From assembly GCA_964387025.1 (NCBI GenBank), contig CAYLUZ010000006.1, positions 62,001 to 126,000 on the forward strand: a DNA stretch of 64,000 nt, given 5' to 3'. How positions within the stretch are numbered: the stretch's first letter is position 1; each line of letters starts with the position of its first letter. Shown here piece after piece: positions 43,074-52,387 of this stretch. Source of the DNA: PNON01 sp964387025 (GTDB taxonomy: Bacteria > Chloroflexota > Anaerolineae > Anaerolineales > Anaerolineaceae). The notes beneath the pieces were generated by a model. The model ran no database searches and was not told where the DNA came from. It was given only the letters and a program-made list of their open reading frames with translations. The position numbers and the translations under genes were made by a program.

Positions 43074-43958
43074 ATGACAAGTGCATCCACCCAACAGATT
43101 ATAGATGTTAGTCAAGTCATTGGTGAGCATTTTTCTAAGTTGACAAAAAGCGAGAAAAGAATTGCAAATTACTTCAATAAGTATCAGGATGAAGCTGCAT
43201 TTCTTGCTGCTGGTGAAATTGCACACCGCCTCAACTTAAGCGAAGCAACCCTGGTGAGATTTGCCAGGTCGCTGGGGTTCGATAGTTACCCTGCAATGAG
43301 AACAGTTTTACAGGATAATTTTCGCCATCGTGTCACTCATTCAAACAGGCTGCGAAGCAGGTTAACAGAATTACGTGAATCCGGGGGTATTTTTGAACGC
43401 TTGGTCACTTCGGAGATTGATTATTTAACTGAGGCTCTCCAGTCTGTAGACCGGAATGCTTTGGACGCTGCCGTTGAACTTCTCCGCACCCGGTCCAGGG
43501 TTTTTGTTTTTGGTATCGGCCCATCCATATCACTGGTGGACTTGTTGGAAATCAGGCTTACGCGCTCTACCAAGCATGTCATTGCCTTGAAAACCTCTGG
43601 CCGTGAAGTGCTTGAACCATTACTCTTAATGAATAAAGATGATCTATTGATTGTTATAGGCTTCTATAATATGACCCCCAACCTTCAAATGGCTTTGGAG
43701 CATGCCAACAAATACAAAACTCCTGTTATTTTAGTCACTGACACACTTGGACCGCTTATCAAGGATAAGGTGGATGTGATACTGGCTGCACGGCGTGGTC
43801 CAGTGTCCGCCTACCATTCTCTTACTGTCCCCATGACCATCATCAATACGTTACTGTTGATGTTAAGCCAGGTGGATGAAGCTCATGTCATGCCCAACCT
43901 CGATTTATTAGATGAATATCGTCAGCGCCAAATTGAATTATTAATGAACCCAGAGTGA
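43074..43958 (+). CDS. RpiR-family transcriptional regulator (HTH + SIS)
   Basis: A 294-residue regulator. The N-terminal HTH_6 domain shows LTKSEKRIANYFNKYQDEAA and HRLNLSEATLVRFARSLGFDSYP. The C-terminal SIS domain (about 125-260) shows RSRVFVFGIGPSISLVDLLEIR and DLLIVIGFYNMTPN and would bind a phosphosugar-like effector. RpiR proteins sense phosphorylated metabolites, which fits the surrounding HAD, kinase, mutase and importer genes. It lies directly behind promoter P2 and precedes the ABC permease by 46 nt. Control of both P1 and P2 is proposed from shared promoter sequence. Confidence 0.93.
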   Translation: MTSASTQQIIDVSQVIGEHFSKLTKSEKRIANYFNKYQDEAAFLAAGEIAHRLNLSEATLVRFARSLGFDSYPAMRTVLQDNFRHRVTHSNRLRSRLTELRESGGIFERLVTSEIDYLTEALQSVDRNALDAAVELLRTRSRVFVFGIGPSISLVDLLEIRLTRSTKHVIALKTSGREVLEPLLLMNKDDLLIVIGFYNMTPNLQMALEHANKYKTPVILVTDTLGPLIKDKVDVILAARRGPVSAYHSLTVPMTIINTLLLMLSQVDEAHVMPNLDLLDEYRQRQIELLMNPE

Positions 43959-44004
43959 ATATCCAAGAATTAGAATATTATCCAATTCAAACCTGGAGAA
44001 AAAT

Positions 44005-45840
44005 ATGTCAAATGTAGCATTTGTTCCATCATCATCACAGAAATATATGGCTCGGTTTAGAAGGTTTATTCATTGGTTGAGCAGTCCACATGTGGTTTTA
44101 TCCTTGATCATGTTGCTCATAATGTTTTACATGGTCATCATCCCATTATATCGGTTGGTATTAACTACTATTACCTGGCAACAACAAGATATATCTCGTG
44201 TTCCTGAAGCGGTTGTGGGAGACTTTACACTCTTCCACTGGATCAGGATGATGACAGGTGTTTTGGGTAGGATTTATACGTTAACCCCATTGACTCATTC
44301 GATGACGATTGCCCTGGGCTCCACCGCACTTGCGTTCTTAATCGGTGGAGCATTAGCCTGGTTGGTTGTTCGCACAGATATGCCAGGAAGAAAGATAGTA
44401 AACGCACTGGCAGTTCTCCCTTACATTATGCCGAGTTGGACCATCGCTCAAGCCTGGCTTGTACTATTCAAAACCCGGGTTTCTGGAGGAACTCCAGGAT
44501 TATTTGAGACCCTGGTGGGGCAGGCTCCTCCTGATTGGTTTTCGTATGGTCCTGTGCCGATTATCATCTGCAGTGCTTTGCATTACTATACTTTCTTCTT
44601 CCTATTCGTTTCAGCGGCTTTAATGTCGATCGATTCCAACCTGGAAGAAGCCGGTGAATTGATGGGGGCTAGTCGCTGGCGTATCTTGCGCAAGATCACA
44701 TTCCCACTTGTTCTCCCTGCGCTGCTTTCAGGCTTTATCATGACATTCTCCAAGGTGATGGGAACCTTTGGTGGACCGAATATTCTGGGTTCACCAACCA
44801 GGTATTATGTGGTGGCTACCATGTTAAGGGGAAGCATTGCTGCAGGAGATAAAGCTGATGCTTTTGTGCTAGGCATCGTGCTAATATTATTCGCCATGGT
44901 CACCATTTCTTTCAACCAGAGATTGGTAGGAACCCGTAAAAGTTATGAGACCATAGGCGGACGTGGTTTTGTTGCCCAGGTCAGCAAATTGAGAAGTATG
45001 AAAAAGGTCTTTTTTGCAGGTGTAATCGTTTTTCAAGTCCTGGTACTCGTTCTTCCGGTGGGACTGCTTCTCCTTTCTTCAGTAATGTTGCGCTCGGGTG
45101 ATTACAGTATTGCCAATCTCACCTTGCAACATTGGATAGGTGATGCAAATACTATATATAACAGTGGCGAGCCAGGTGTACTGCGAAACCCTAAGATCTA
45201 TGCAGCAGCGTGGAATACAATAAAATTGGCGCTTTATACTGCCTTTTTTACAGCCTTTTTGGGTATTATTCTCGGTTATGCAATTGTAAAAGGCCGCGGC
45301 ACCCGTTTATCCAAGCTTGTTGAGCAATTGGCTTATATCCCTTATGTTATCCCGGGTATCGCTTTTGGGGCAGTTTATATAGCTATGTTCGCCAAAAAGA
45401 TTGGACCGTTCCCAGCATTATATGGTACATTCGCATTGCTGGTGATCGTATCGGTCGCTAAGCACTTGCCATACTCGTCTCGTTCAGGAGTCTCAGCCAT
45501 GATGGCGGTCGGCAGGGAACTGGAGGAGGCAGCAGCTGTTGCTGGTGCGAATGCTTGGCAGCGTTTCAGAAGCATCATCTTTCCACTAACAAGCAGTGGC
45601 TTCGTTTCCGGATTTCTTCTAACATTTATTACTACCATGCGTGAGTTGTCGTTGATCATCCTTTTGGTCACACCTGCAACACAATTATTAGCTGCGCAGA
45701 CTATGTTTTATATCGAAAACGGAGATGAACAAATGGCAAATATTGTCATTCTAATTCTCATCACTATCACATTGATTGGGAACTTTACTATTGGGCGATT
45801 CAGTAAAGGCGGTAGTCTTAAAAAAGGTTTAGGAATGTAA
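44005..45840 (+). CDS. ABC importer permease, FbpB/AfuB-type fused double domain
   Basis: A 611-residue inner-membrane protein with about twelve helices made of two permease halves. EAA loops occur in each half: EEAGELMGASRWRILRKITFPLVLPA in the first, and EEAAAVAGANAWQRFRSIIFPLTSS in the second. Fused permeases of this type serve iron(III), 2-aminoethylphosphonate and hexose-phosphate (AfuABC) importers. It is followed by the ATPase gene after 12 nt and the binding protein gene. Given an RpiR regulator and many phosphate enzymes around it, a phosphorylated organic compound is a more likely cargo than iron; this is inference. Confidence 0.93.
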   Translation: MSNVAFVPSSSQKYMARFRRFIHWLSSPHVVLSLIMLLIMFYMVIIPLYRLVLTTITWQQQDISRVPEAVVGDFTLFHWIRMMTGVLGRIYTLTPLTHSMTIALGSTALAFLIGGALAWLVVRTDMPGRKIVNALAVLPYIMPSWTIAQAWLVLFKTRVSGGTPGLFETLVGQAPPDWFSYGPVPIIICSALHYYTFFFLFVSAALMSIDSNLEEAGELMGASRWRILRKITFPLVLPALLSGFIMTFSKVMGTFGGPNILGSPTRYYVVATMLRGSIAAGDKADAFVLGIVLILFAMVTISFNQRLVGTRKSYETIGGRGFVAQVSKLRSMKKVFFAGVIVFQVLVLVLPVGLLLLSSVMLRSGDYSIANLTLQHWIGDANTIYNSGEPGVLRNPKIYAAAWNTIKLALYTAFFTAFLGIILGYAIVKGRGTRLSKLVEQLAYIPYVIPGIAFGAVYIAMFAKKIGPFPALYGTFALLVIVSVAKHLPYSSRSGVSAMMAVGRELEEAAAVAGANAWQRFRSIIFPLTSSGFVSGFLLTFITTMRELSLIILLVTPATQLLAAQTMFYIENGDEQMANIVILILITITLIGNFTIGRFSKGGSLKKGLGM

Positions 45841-45852
45841 AAAGAGGATATC

Positions 45853-46935
45853 ATGACAACAACTATAAGAATCAACAACCTAACAAAAAAATATGGCAAA
45901 GTTACAGCGGTCAAGGGAGTTAATTTGACCGTAGAACCGGGGGCATTCCTTACGCTTCTTGGTCCTTCAGGTTGCGGCAAGACTACATTGCTGCGCTGTG
46001 TTGCTGGCCTTGAAGAACCGGATGGCGGTGAGATCTATATTGGTAACAAACTGGTTTTTTCATACGACAAAGGTATATCTCTGCCCCCGGGGCAGCGCGA
46101 ATTGGGTCTAGTCTTCCAGAGTTATGCTTTATGGCCGCACATGAAGGTGGATAAAAATATCACATTCGCCTTGGAGATTCAAAAAATGCCCAAAGATGAA
46201 ATGGCGAAACGGGTAAAAGAATCTCTCGCTGAAGTCCAAATGGAAGGCTATGAAGACCGTTATCCGCGTGAAATGAGCGGTGGACAGCAGCAGCGCATTG
46301 CCTTAGCCCGTATGTTGGCTTATCGACCTAAAGTTTTCCTGATGGATGAACCTCTCTCCAACCTTGATGCCCGCTTGCGTATGGATATGCGGACAGAACT
46401 TAAACGCCTGCATCATGTCTCTGGCGCTACAACAATGTATGTGACTCATGACCAGGTGGAGGCACTCACCATGTCCACCACTATCGCAGTAATGAGGGAA
46501 GGTGTGATTCAGCAAATGGATACTCCGGATAAGATCTATCATTATCCAGCCAACCTATTTGTGGCTGACTTTATCGGAAATCCGAAGGTCAACTTGATAC
46601 CTGGTCGTGTTACTCAAAAAAATACTGTTGATCTCGGAAAGTTTTCCATTCCTGTCAATACATTCGGTAAGACCGGTGATGTTGTTGTGGGATTCCGGCC
46701 TGAAGATATCAAGATTTCAGTCAGTAAATCTGAAGGAGCGGTTGAATTTCAGGCTTATTCCGTCTTGCCTGCAGGAGCAGACACAACCCTTATCGTCCGC
46801 AAGGATGATCTGGAACTAACCATAAAAGAAATTGGAATCAGTAAGATAAAGATGGATGAAAAAATATGGTTGAATTTCGACCCGGATACTCTCAATCTCT
46901 ATGATAAAGAATCCGGAAATCTGGTATCAGCATAA
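45853..46935 (+). CDS. ABC importer ATPase, FbpC/AfuC-like
   Basis: A 360-residue ATP-binding subunit. Walker A GPSGCGKTT, Q-loop FQSYALWPHMKV, signature MSGGQQQRIALARML, Walker B VFLMDEPLSNLDARLRMD and switch His YVTHDQVEAL are all present. A C-terminal TOBE-like regulatory domain occupies about residues 245-360. It sits 12 nt after the permease gene with GAGG as ribosome binding site. It energises the import system with the 611-residue permease and the lipoprotein that follows. Confidence 0.95.
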   Translation: MTTTIRINNLTKKYGKVTAVKGVNLTVEPGAFLTLLGPSGCGKTTLLRCVAGLEEPDGGEIYIGNKLVFSYDKGISLPPGQRELGLVFQSYALWPHMKVDKNITFALEIQKMPKDEMAKRVKESLAEVQMEGYEDRYPREMSGGQQQRIALARMLAYRPKVFLMDEPLSNLDARLRMDMRTELKRLHHVSGATTMYVTHDQVEALTMSTTIAVMREGVIQQMDTPDKIYHYPANLFVADFIGNPKVNLIPGRVTQKNTVDLGKFSIPVNTFGKTGDVVVGFRPEDIKISVSKSEGAVEFQAYSVLPAGADTTLIVRKDDLELTIKEIGISKIKMDEKIWLNFDPDTLNLYDKESGNLVSA

Positions 46936-46992
46936 GTTTCATCTGCTACTTCATTCTGAAATATCTCGTTCAGAAAAGTGAACTTGAACACT

Positions 46993-47024
46993 GAATTCAC
47001 TTCCGAAATGATCTAAGTGAATTC
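46993..47024 (+). other. Hairpin in the spacer before the binding protein gene
   Basis: Perfect 10-nt arms GAATTCACTT (46993-47002) and AAGTGAATTC (47015-47024) with a 12-nt loop and no U-run after it. Such hairpins between importer genes often stabilise the downstream mRNA so that more binding protein is made. An operator is the alternative. Confidence 0.5.
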
Positions 47025-47096
47025 GAAAGGAGGTTGTAAAAAGCGAATATCTGGTTTTGGTCATTCAAATCTCATTAGATCAATTTGGAGGATTAA

Positions 47097-48407
47097 ATGA
47101 AGTCACTTGTTAAGATATTAACTTTCATAATGTTGATCAGCATGCTGTCTGCATGTGCAACTCCTGCTGCACCCGCCGCACCTGCTGCCCCGGCTGAACC
47201 TGCAGCCCCTGCAGCTCCTGCTGCTCCTGCCGCACCTGCCGCTCCCGCCGCACCAGCTGAACCTGTTCTCACTGAAAATCAACAGTGGGCCAAAGACAAT
47301 GGTGTTGGACCATACCAACCAGAGACACTGGATTGGGCAGCGATAGAAGAAGCTGCAAAGAAGGAAGGAAAAGTTGTTGTTTATGCAAATTCTTCCAAGA
47401 TTGGTAAATTACAGGAAGCCTGGGAAGCTCTGTACCCGGATATTGAATGGGGCGGTACCGAAGCTGATGGTATCGATACCAAGATGTCCGCCGAACAGGA
47501 AGCCGGTAATGTTGTCGGTGATGTCTGGTTTAACAGCGATGGACACATATTATTTGGAAGATTTGTCCCCAATGAGTGGCTCTGGTCATTTGTTCCTGAT
47601 GGTGTGGTCATCCCTGAAGTTACTCCAGAGCGACCGTTTGCAATTGCCCGCCATGGTACTGATCTATTTGGATACAACCAGGAAGCTCATCCGGATGGCT
47701 GCCCGGTTACCAACATTTGGCAGCTTACCGAACCCGAATGGCAGGGTAAACTCTTCATGGAAGATCCTCTCTCTGATGTAAGTATGATGGCAAAATTGGC
47801 TACCTTCGTCCAAAACTCAGACAAAATGGCTGAAGCCTACCAGGAACTATACGGAAAAGAATGGTCCACCGATGAATACGCTGGTACTGATGCATTCGGT
47901 ATGACAACCGATGACGCAGGTTACCTCTGGTTGAAAAAACTTGCTTACAACAAACCCAGCATTCAACCTGGTGGTGATGAAGTCGATGGTGCGTATGCAA
48001 CTATTGGCATGGACCTGACCTCAGAACCCGGGATGGGTATCTCTGGTTATTCAAGCTATCAGACGACCATGGAAGGTGAATTAGCAATGGCTCCCTGCTT
48101 TGGGATGAAACCCGCAACTGGTATTTTCAAGACCAGTTACCTGGCTATTGCCAATAAAGCTGCTCACCCCAACGCTGCAAAATTATTTATCAAATTCGCC
48201 CTCACCCAGGAAGGTTTCGATCCCTGGAATGAGATCGGGAACTATTCAGCTGTCGAAGGTATCGAAGCAGCTGAAGGCACCTTACCTTACGAAGAACTGA
48301 AAGCTCAAGTTTTTGAAATGGATCCAGTTTTTGATTGGAACAATGTCAGTAAAGTGCGTGATTTCTGGGCTGTTAGCCTGCTATCTGCACCTGTACCAGA
48401 AGATTAA
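47097..48407 (+). CDS. Extracellular solute-binding lipoprotein (family 1, FbpA/AfuA-like)
   Basis: A 436-residue binding protein. Signal peptide with lipobox LSAC (Cys20 as the lipidated residue), then a Pro-Ala linker (about 22-56) that holds the domain off the membrane, then the binding fold. Visible landmarks are KEGKVVVYANSSKI, GDVWFNSDGHILFGRF, ARHGTDLFGYNQEA and FKTSYLAIANKAAHPNAAKLF, as in FbpA/AfuA-type proteins. The iron-binding tandem tyrosines of FbpA are not obvious, which argues against iron. It follows the ATPase gene with a 161-nt spacer containing a hairpin, and a terminator follows. The ligand is unknown. Confidence 0.9.
   Translation: MKSLVKILTFIMLISMLSACATPAAPAAPAAPAEPAAPAAPAAPAAPAAPAAPAEPVLTENQQWAKDNGVGPYQPETLDWAAIEEAAKKEGKVVVYANSSKIGKLQEAWEALYPDIEWGGTEADGIDTKMSAEQEAGNVVGDVWFNSDGHILFGRFVPNEWLWSFVPDGVVIPEVTPERPFAIARHGTDLFGYNQEAHPDGCPVTNIWQLTEPEWQGKLFMEDPLSDVSMMAKLATFVQNSDKMAEAYQELYGKEWSTDEYAGTDAFGMTTDDAGYLWLKKLAYNKPSIQPGGDEVDGAYATIGMDLTSEPGMGISGYSSYQTTMEGELAMAPCFGMKPATGIFKTSYLAIANKAAHPNAAKLFIKFALTQEGFDPWNEIGNYSAVEGIEAAEGTLPYEELKAQVFEMDPVFDWNNVSKVRDFWAVSLLSAPVPED
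47160..47264 (+). repeat. Pro-Ala repeat linker in the binding lipoprotein
   Basis: Codons 22-56 encode nearly pure repeats of PAA/PA with two PAEP units. This flexible spacer lies between the lipid anchor and the folded domain. Confidence 0.85.
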
Positions 48408-48436
48408 CATAGTTAAAGCAATAGTTGTAAAAGTTA

Positions 48437-48480
48437 CTTTGGACACGGATCTAACCGGTCCGTGTCCAAAGATTTTGTTC
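48437..48480 (+). terminator. Intrinsic terminator after the importer operon
   Basis: A perfect 13-bp stem (CTTTGGACACGGA at 48437-48449 with its complement at 48459-48471), 9-nt loop, then ATTTTGTT. Confidence 0.85.
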
Positions 48481-48588
48481 AAATTTGCACTCTTCTTATG
48501 TACGAAAATATATGGTTCTTAATCAAACCCCTGGAAATAATCTCAGAGGGTGAAATTGGAGTATTTTAATAATACAGGGTCGACGGGT

Positions 48589-50034
48589 ATGACTATAAAA
48601 GCGGTATTTTTTGATATGGGTGGAACCATAGAAACATTCCGGTTTGACCGGGAAATGCGACATAAAGCCACACCTGCACTTAATAATTTGTTAATTACGA
48701 GAGGAATCAATCTTAATCTTGATAATTCTGAATTATATGAACTAATTTCTTCAGGGTTGGATAAATACAAAAAATGGGCGATTGATTCTCTTATTGAACT
48801 GCCCCCTGCCCAGGTTTGGAAAGAGTATATACTTTTTAATTTTCCCAAATTATTCCCGGTTTTAGATGAGATCGGCGAGGAATTGATGTACTGGGTCGAA
48901 ACAAACTATTATGAACGGTCACTAAGACCAGAAATCCCGTCAGTTCTTGATAAATTACGAAAAATGGGGTTTAAAATTGGACTCATCAGTAATGTTTGCA
49001 GCCTCAGTCAGGTACCAGAAAACCTTAGAAAATATGGAATTATTCAATATTTCAATACTATAGTGACATCGTCAGGATATGGTAGAAGAAAACCCGATCC
49101 TTCCATTTTTCACCAGGCAGCATTTCTAGCTAAAATCCCGACCTCACGCTGTGCATATGTGGGTGATCGAATCACAAGGGATATTATTGGTTCAAAGAAA
49201 GCTGGTTTTCGTCTTGCAATACAAATAATTCATGACTTCGAACACGGTGAAATTGACGAAGGTGCTCAACCTGACGCTGTGATCCATTCGATGGACGAAT
49301 TAATTAATATCATTCAGGGAGAAAATCTTCAAATAATAAGTTCTCCGTCGGGCAGCCATCCAATCAAAGCTTTCCTCTTTGATGCAGGAGATATTCTTTA
49401 CCACCGTCCGAAAAGGGGACATCATCTTCGTACATTCCTTAATGAAATTGGTATTTCTGAAACAGAAATTCCGAAGGAAAAGAAAAAAGAGTTGAGAGAC
49501 CTGGCTTATAAAGGATTGATCAATCAATGCCAACACCGGGAAGCGATCATGCAATATTATGGTGTCACTGATCCATACCTCGTTGAACGTGGTTGTCAGG
49601 CATTGGAAGATGACGATAATAAAGTTCAATTCTTTCCCGGAGTTCAAGAAACCTTGAAATCATTAAAACGTAATGGTTATCTACTGGGTATCATAACGGA
49701 TACTGCCAACCCCATCTCGGTCAAACTAAGTTGGTTCGAGCGTGGAGGATTTGCAAATGTATGGGATTCGATCGTTTCATCACAAGAGATAGGCGTTGAA
49801 AAACCTGATCCTAAGATCTATCAGGCTGCACTTGACCATCTTGGTTTACTACCTTTTCAGGCAGTTTTTGTGGGTCATAATCTCATTGAATTGGAGGGAG
49901 CCTGTGCGATCGGAATGACGACGGTTGCTTTCAATCGGGACCCTGGTGCAAAGGCAGATCATTCGATCGTTCATTTCAAGGATTTGTTGTCTCTAAAGTT
50001 TGAAGATCGATTCCCTGAAGGTCAAAGGATATGA
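48589..50034 (+). CDS. Tandem HAD-HAD fusion protein, second domain degenerate
   Basis: About 481 residues with two HAD domains. Domain 1 (1-235): motif I VFFDMGGTIE (Gly at the second-Asp position), motif II GLISNV, motif III RRKPDPSIF, motif IV YVGDRITRD. Domain 2 (about 258-475): motif I FLFDAGDILYH (Gly at +2, Ile where Thr is usual), motif II GIITDT, motif III VEKPDPKIY, motif IV FVGHNLIELEG. Both metal-binding Asp of that last motif are missing, so domain 2 is probably inactive. The ATG at 48589 is preferred because it aligns with the paralogues; a GTG at 48550 would add 13 residues. It overlaps the next HAD fusion gene by 4 nt. Confidence 0.85.
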   Translation: MTIKAVFFDMGGTIETFRFDREMRHKATPALNNLLITRGINLNLDNSELYELISSGLDKYKKWAIDSLIELPPAQVWKEYILFNFPKLFPVLDEIGEELMYWVETNYYERSLRPEIPSVLDKLRKMGFKIGLISNVCSLSQVPENLRKYGIIQYFNTIVTSSGYGRRKPDPSIFHQAAFLAKIPTSRCAYVGDRITRDIIGSKKAGFRLAIQIIHDFEHGEIDEGAQPDAVIHSMDELINIIQGENLQIISSPSGSHPIKAFLFDAGDILYHRPKRGHHLRTFLNEIGISETEIPKEKKKELRDLAYKGLINQCQHREAIMQYYGVTDPYLVERGCQALEDDDNKVQFFPGVQETLKSLKRNGYLLGIITDTANPISVKLSWFERGGFANVWDSIVSSQEIGVEKPDPKIYQAALDHLGLLPFQAVFVGHNLIELEGACAIGMTTVAFNRDPGAKADHSIVHFKDLLSLKFEDRFPEGQRI

Positions 50035-51725
50035 TTGACAACCGCATAACAACAATTTTCTTCGATGTTGGCAGAACATTGCGGAAAAATGTTCCGAACC
50101 CATCAACCCGTGATTACTGGCTTGGAAAGATTATTTCTGCTACTGGTATCGGTTGGACGCCTGATGAGCTTGCCAGGGAGATTACCTTAAGACTCGGAGC
50201 ATATAAAAAATGGGCAGGTGAATCACTTGAAGAATTACGCGTTTATGATTTTTGGCGGATCTGGATGTTACCTGAGGCGGCTAACAAAATCACTCACCTT
50301 AATGCCCCTGAACTGAACCGATATTCCCGCAGGGCAATCGGTGATGGAATATTATTACCTCATGCATCTGAAGTCATTCGTCAGTTATTTAAGAGGGGTT
50401 ACCGACTCGGAGTGATCAGCAATACAGTCAGCTCAGAACAAACCCCGGATTTTCTAAAAGAAAACGCATTGACTGATTTCTTTGAAACCATAGTTCTTTC
50501 ATGCAATTTTGGTAAGAGAAAACCGGATCCCTCAATATTCTTTGAAGCAACCACATATATGGGCGTTGACCCCAAAAATTGCGCATATGTTGGTGACCAA
50601 TATGCTAAAGATATTATTGGAAGTAAAAATGCCGGGTTTTCGGAATCCATACAAATTAAACACGATAGTTCTGCTCAAGAAATTTCAATAAATCTTGCAA
50701 TCAAACCAGATCACACAATTAGTGACTTGAGAGAATTGCTGGATATTTTTCCACCATTTTATCAAGTGATTAATAATAGCAGCAAACAAATCAACGATAA
50801 GAGAGATATGTGGAATATTTCTCTGTCAACCATGTGGAGTTACGAAAGAAAAATTGGCCTTGTCGATTTAAATGACATTATGAAGCAACTGAATATTTCC
50901 GGGATTGAATTAAATCACAGTCTCAAACTGAAAGACCTTGCAGATCTTAATCTGGGAGAATTACCCATCACCAGCATCCATGAACCTTGCCCTTCGGATA
51001 ATTCGATGTCAAACCTGTCCAGAAAAGATTGGTTAATCTCATCCGAGGAGGAAGATAATCGCAGGCAAGGAGTCCGGTCAGTAATGAGAAGCATTGAACT
51101 GGCAGCGAACCTGGGGGTAAAACTTCTAATCACTCATCCAGGCAACTCGGGATTGGGGAATAAGTTAGAGGATAAATTGCGGGTTCTATACAATGAAGGT
51201 AAAGTTGAGACTGAAGAATATCAAGAATTATTTCATTTAATGAAAAACAGTAGGAACACTAACCTGGCTGCACGTCTCGATGCTGTAGAAAAAAGCCTCA
51301 AAGAGTTAATTGAATTTGCAGGGAAATCTGGGGTTAAATTATCCCTTGAAAACCGCTATCATTATATGCATATTCCAACCATAGATGAGATGGAAAGGTT
51401 TCTCCTCCTGGGAGATGAAAGCCAAATTGGCTTCCAATTTGATATCGGTCATGCCATTACAATGGATCGATTGAGTTTTATGCCATTAATGGGCTGGTTG
51501 GAAAAATTTGGATCAAGGATATCTGGCGTACACCTGCATGATGTACGTGGATTGGAAGATCACTTCTCCCCCGGTTTGGGTGATATAGATTTCAGTAAAA
51601 TATCCAAATACATTCCAAAAGAGGCTGTTCGAACCCTTGAAATAAAAGGGGTCAATGATATAAATGATATTCGTAATGGTTTGGAAGTTCTGGGTAAAGT
51701 TTCTTTAATTAATAAATATCAATAA
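50031..51725 (+). CDS. HAD domain fused to xylose-isomerase-like TIM barrel
   Basis: A 564-residue two-domain protein. Residues 1-240 are a HAD domain: motif I FFDVGRTLRK (Gly at the second-Asp position), motif II GVISNT, motif III KRKPDPSIF and motif IV YVGDQYAKD. Residues about 262-560 are an AP-endonuclease-2/sugar isomerase TIM barrel with ITSIHEPCP, LLITHPGNSG, LSLENRYHYMH, FQFDIGHAI and ISGVHLHDVRG, which supply the expected metal-ligand His, Glu and Asp. A dephosphorylating or phospho-binding domain joined to an isomerase/epimerase barrel suggests consecutive steps on one sugar- or polyol-phosphate (inference). It precedes the DUF47 gene by 33 nt. Confidence 0.88.
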   Translation: MIDNRITTIFFDVGRTLRKNVPNPSTRDYWLGKIISATGIGWTPDELAREITLRLGAYKKWAGESLEELRVYDFWRIWMLPEAANKITHLNAPELNRYSRRAIGDGILLPHASEVIRQLFKRGYRLGVISNTVSSEQTPDFLKENALTDFFETIVLSCNFGKRKPDPSIFFEATTYMGVDPKNCAYVGDQYAKDIIGSKNAGFSESIQIKHDSSAQEISINLAIKPDHTISDLRELLDIFPPFYQVINNSSKQINDKRDMWNISLSTMWSYERKIGLVDLNDIMKQLNISGIELNHSLKLKDLADLNLGELPITSIHEPCPSDNSMSNLSRKDWLISSEEEDNRRQGVRSVMRSIELAANLGVKLLITHPGNSGLGNKLEDKLRVLYNEGKVETEEYQELFHLMKNSRNTNLAARLDAVEKSLKELIEFAGKSGVKLSLENRYHYMHIPTIDEMERFLLLGDESQIGFQFDIGHAITMDRLSFMPLMGWLEKFGSRISGVHLHDVRGLEDHFSPGLGDIDFSKISKYIPKEAVRTLEIKGVNDINDIRNGLEVLGKVSLINKYQ

Positions 51726-51758
51726 GTAAGAAATTTAGAAAATCTTTGGAGGCAAATT

Positions 51759-52379
51759 ATGAAATCATTATTTACTAAACGGCAAAATATCTTTCTCAAG
51801 TTACTTCATGATCAGGCGCAGGCAACTCTTACAGGTCTTGAGGCATTACTGAGCTATATGAAGAGTCCTAATTCTGAGTGTTCTACCAAACTAAAAAATA
51901 GTGAAAAAGAAGCAGATGAATTTCGCCGCATTCTAATCTATGAATTGAATAAAACTTTTATTACCCCTATAGATAGGGAAGATATTTTTTCCTTATCGAG
52001 GTCCATTGATGATGTTCTGGATTATGCATATTCCACTATCACTGAAATGGAATTACTGAAAGTCAAGCCGACCTCCTATATGGAGCGGATTGCCTCGTTA
52101 TTGCGTGATTCTGCTAACGAGATACTAATGGCAGTTGACCGGCTTCAAGATCACCCCGGTGTAGCAAGTGAACATGCCCAACGAGCCAAAGCCCTCGAGA
52201 ATAAAGTGGAAGCGATCTATCGCGAAGCTCTCGCAGAATTGTTTAGTGGTGCTGAAGATATCAAACACGTTATGAAAATATTGAAGATGCGCGAAGTTTA
52301 CAGGCACTTGAGTAATGCTGCTGATCGCGGGGATGAAGCAGCCAATGTAATTGCAGACATTGTAGTGAAGACCACCTAA
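51759..52379 (+). CDS. DUF47/PhoU-like phosphate transport accessory protein
   Basis: A 206-residue all-helical protein of the DUF47 (TIGR00153, PhoU-like) family, usually encoded next to PiT permeases and thought to regulate them. Features are the heptad-rich helices with acidic patches CSTKLKNSEKEADEFRR, FITPIDREDIFSLSRSIDD and HLSNAADRGDEAANVIADI. The acidic patches (EADE, DRED, DRGDEAA) are the metal-binding signature of PhoU-like bundles. The ribosome binding site is GGAGG. The first PiT gene begins 8 nt downstream. Confidence 0.92.
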   Translation: MKSLFTKRQNIFLKLLHDQAQATLTGLEALLSYMKSPNSECSTKLKNSEKEADEFRRILIYELNKTFITPIDREDIFSLSRSIDDVLDYAYSTITEMELLKVKPTSYMERIASLLRDSANEILMAVDRLQDHPGVASEHAQRAKALENKVEAIYREALAELFSGAEDIKHVMKILKMREVYRHLSNAADRGDEAANVIADIVVKTT

Positions 52380-52387
52380 GAGATCCT

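Noticed and set aside
47118..47346. Overlapping frames rich in Leu/His or Gly/Cys/Ser opposite the binding lipoprotein start
   Set aside because: They are frame-shifted and antisense readings of the Pro-Ala linker, which is low-complexity DNA.
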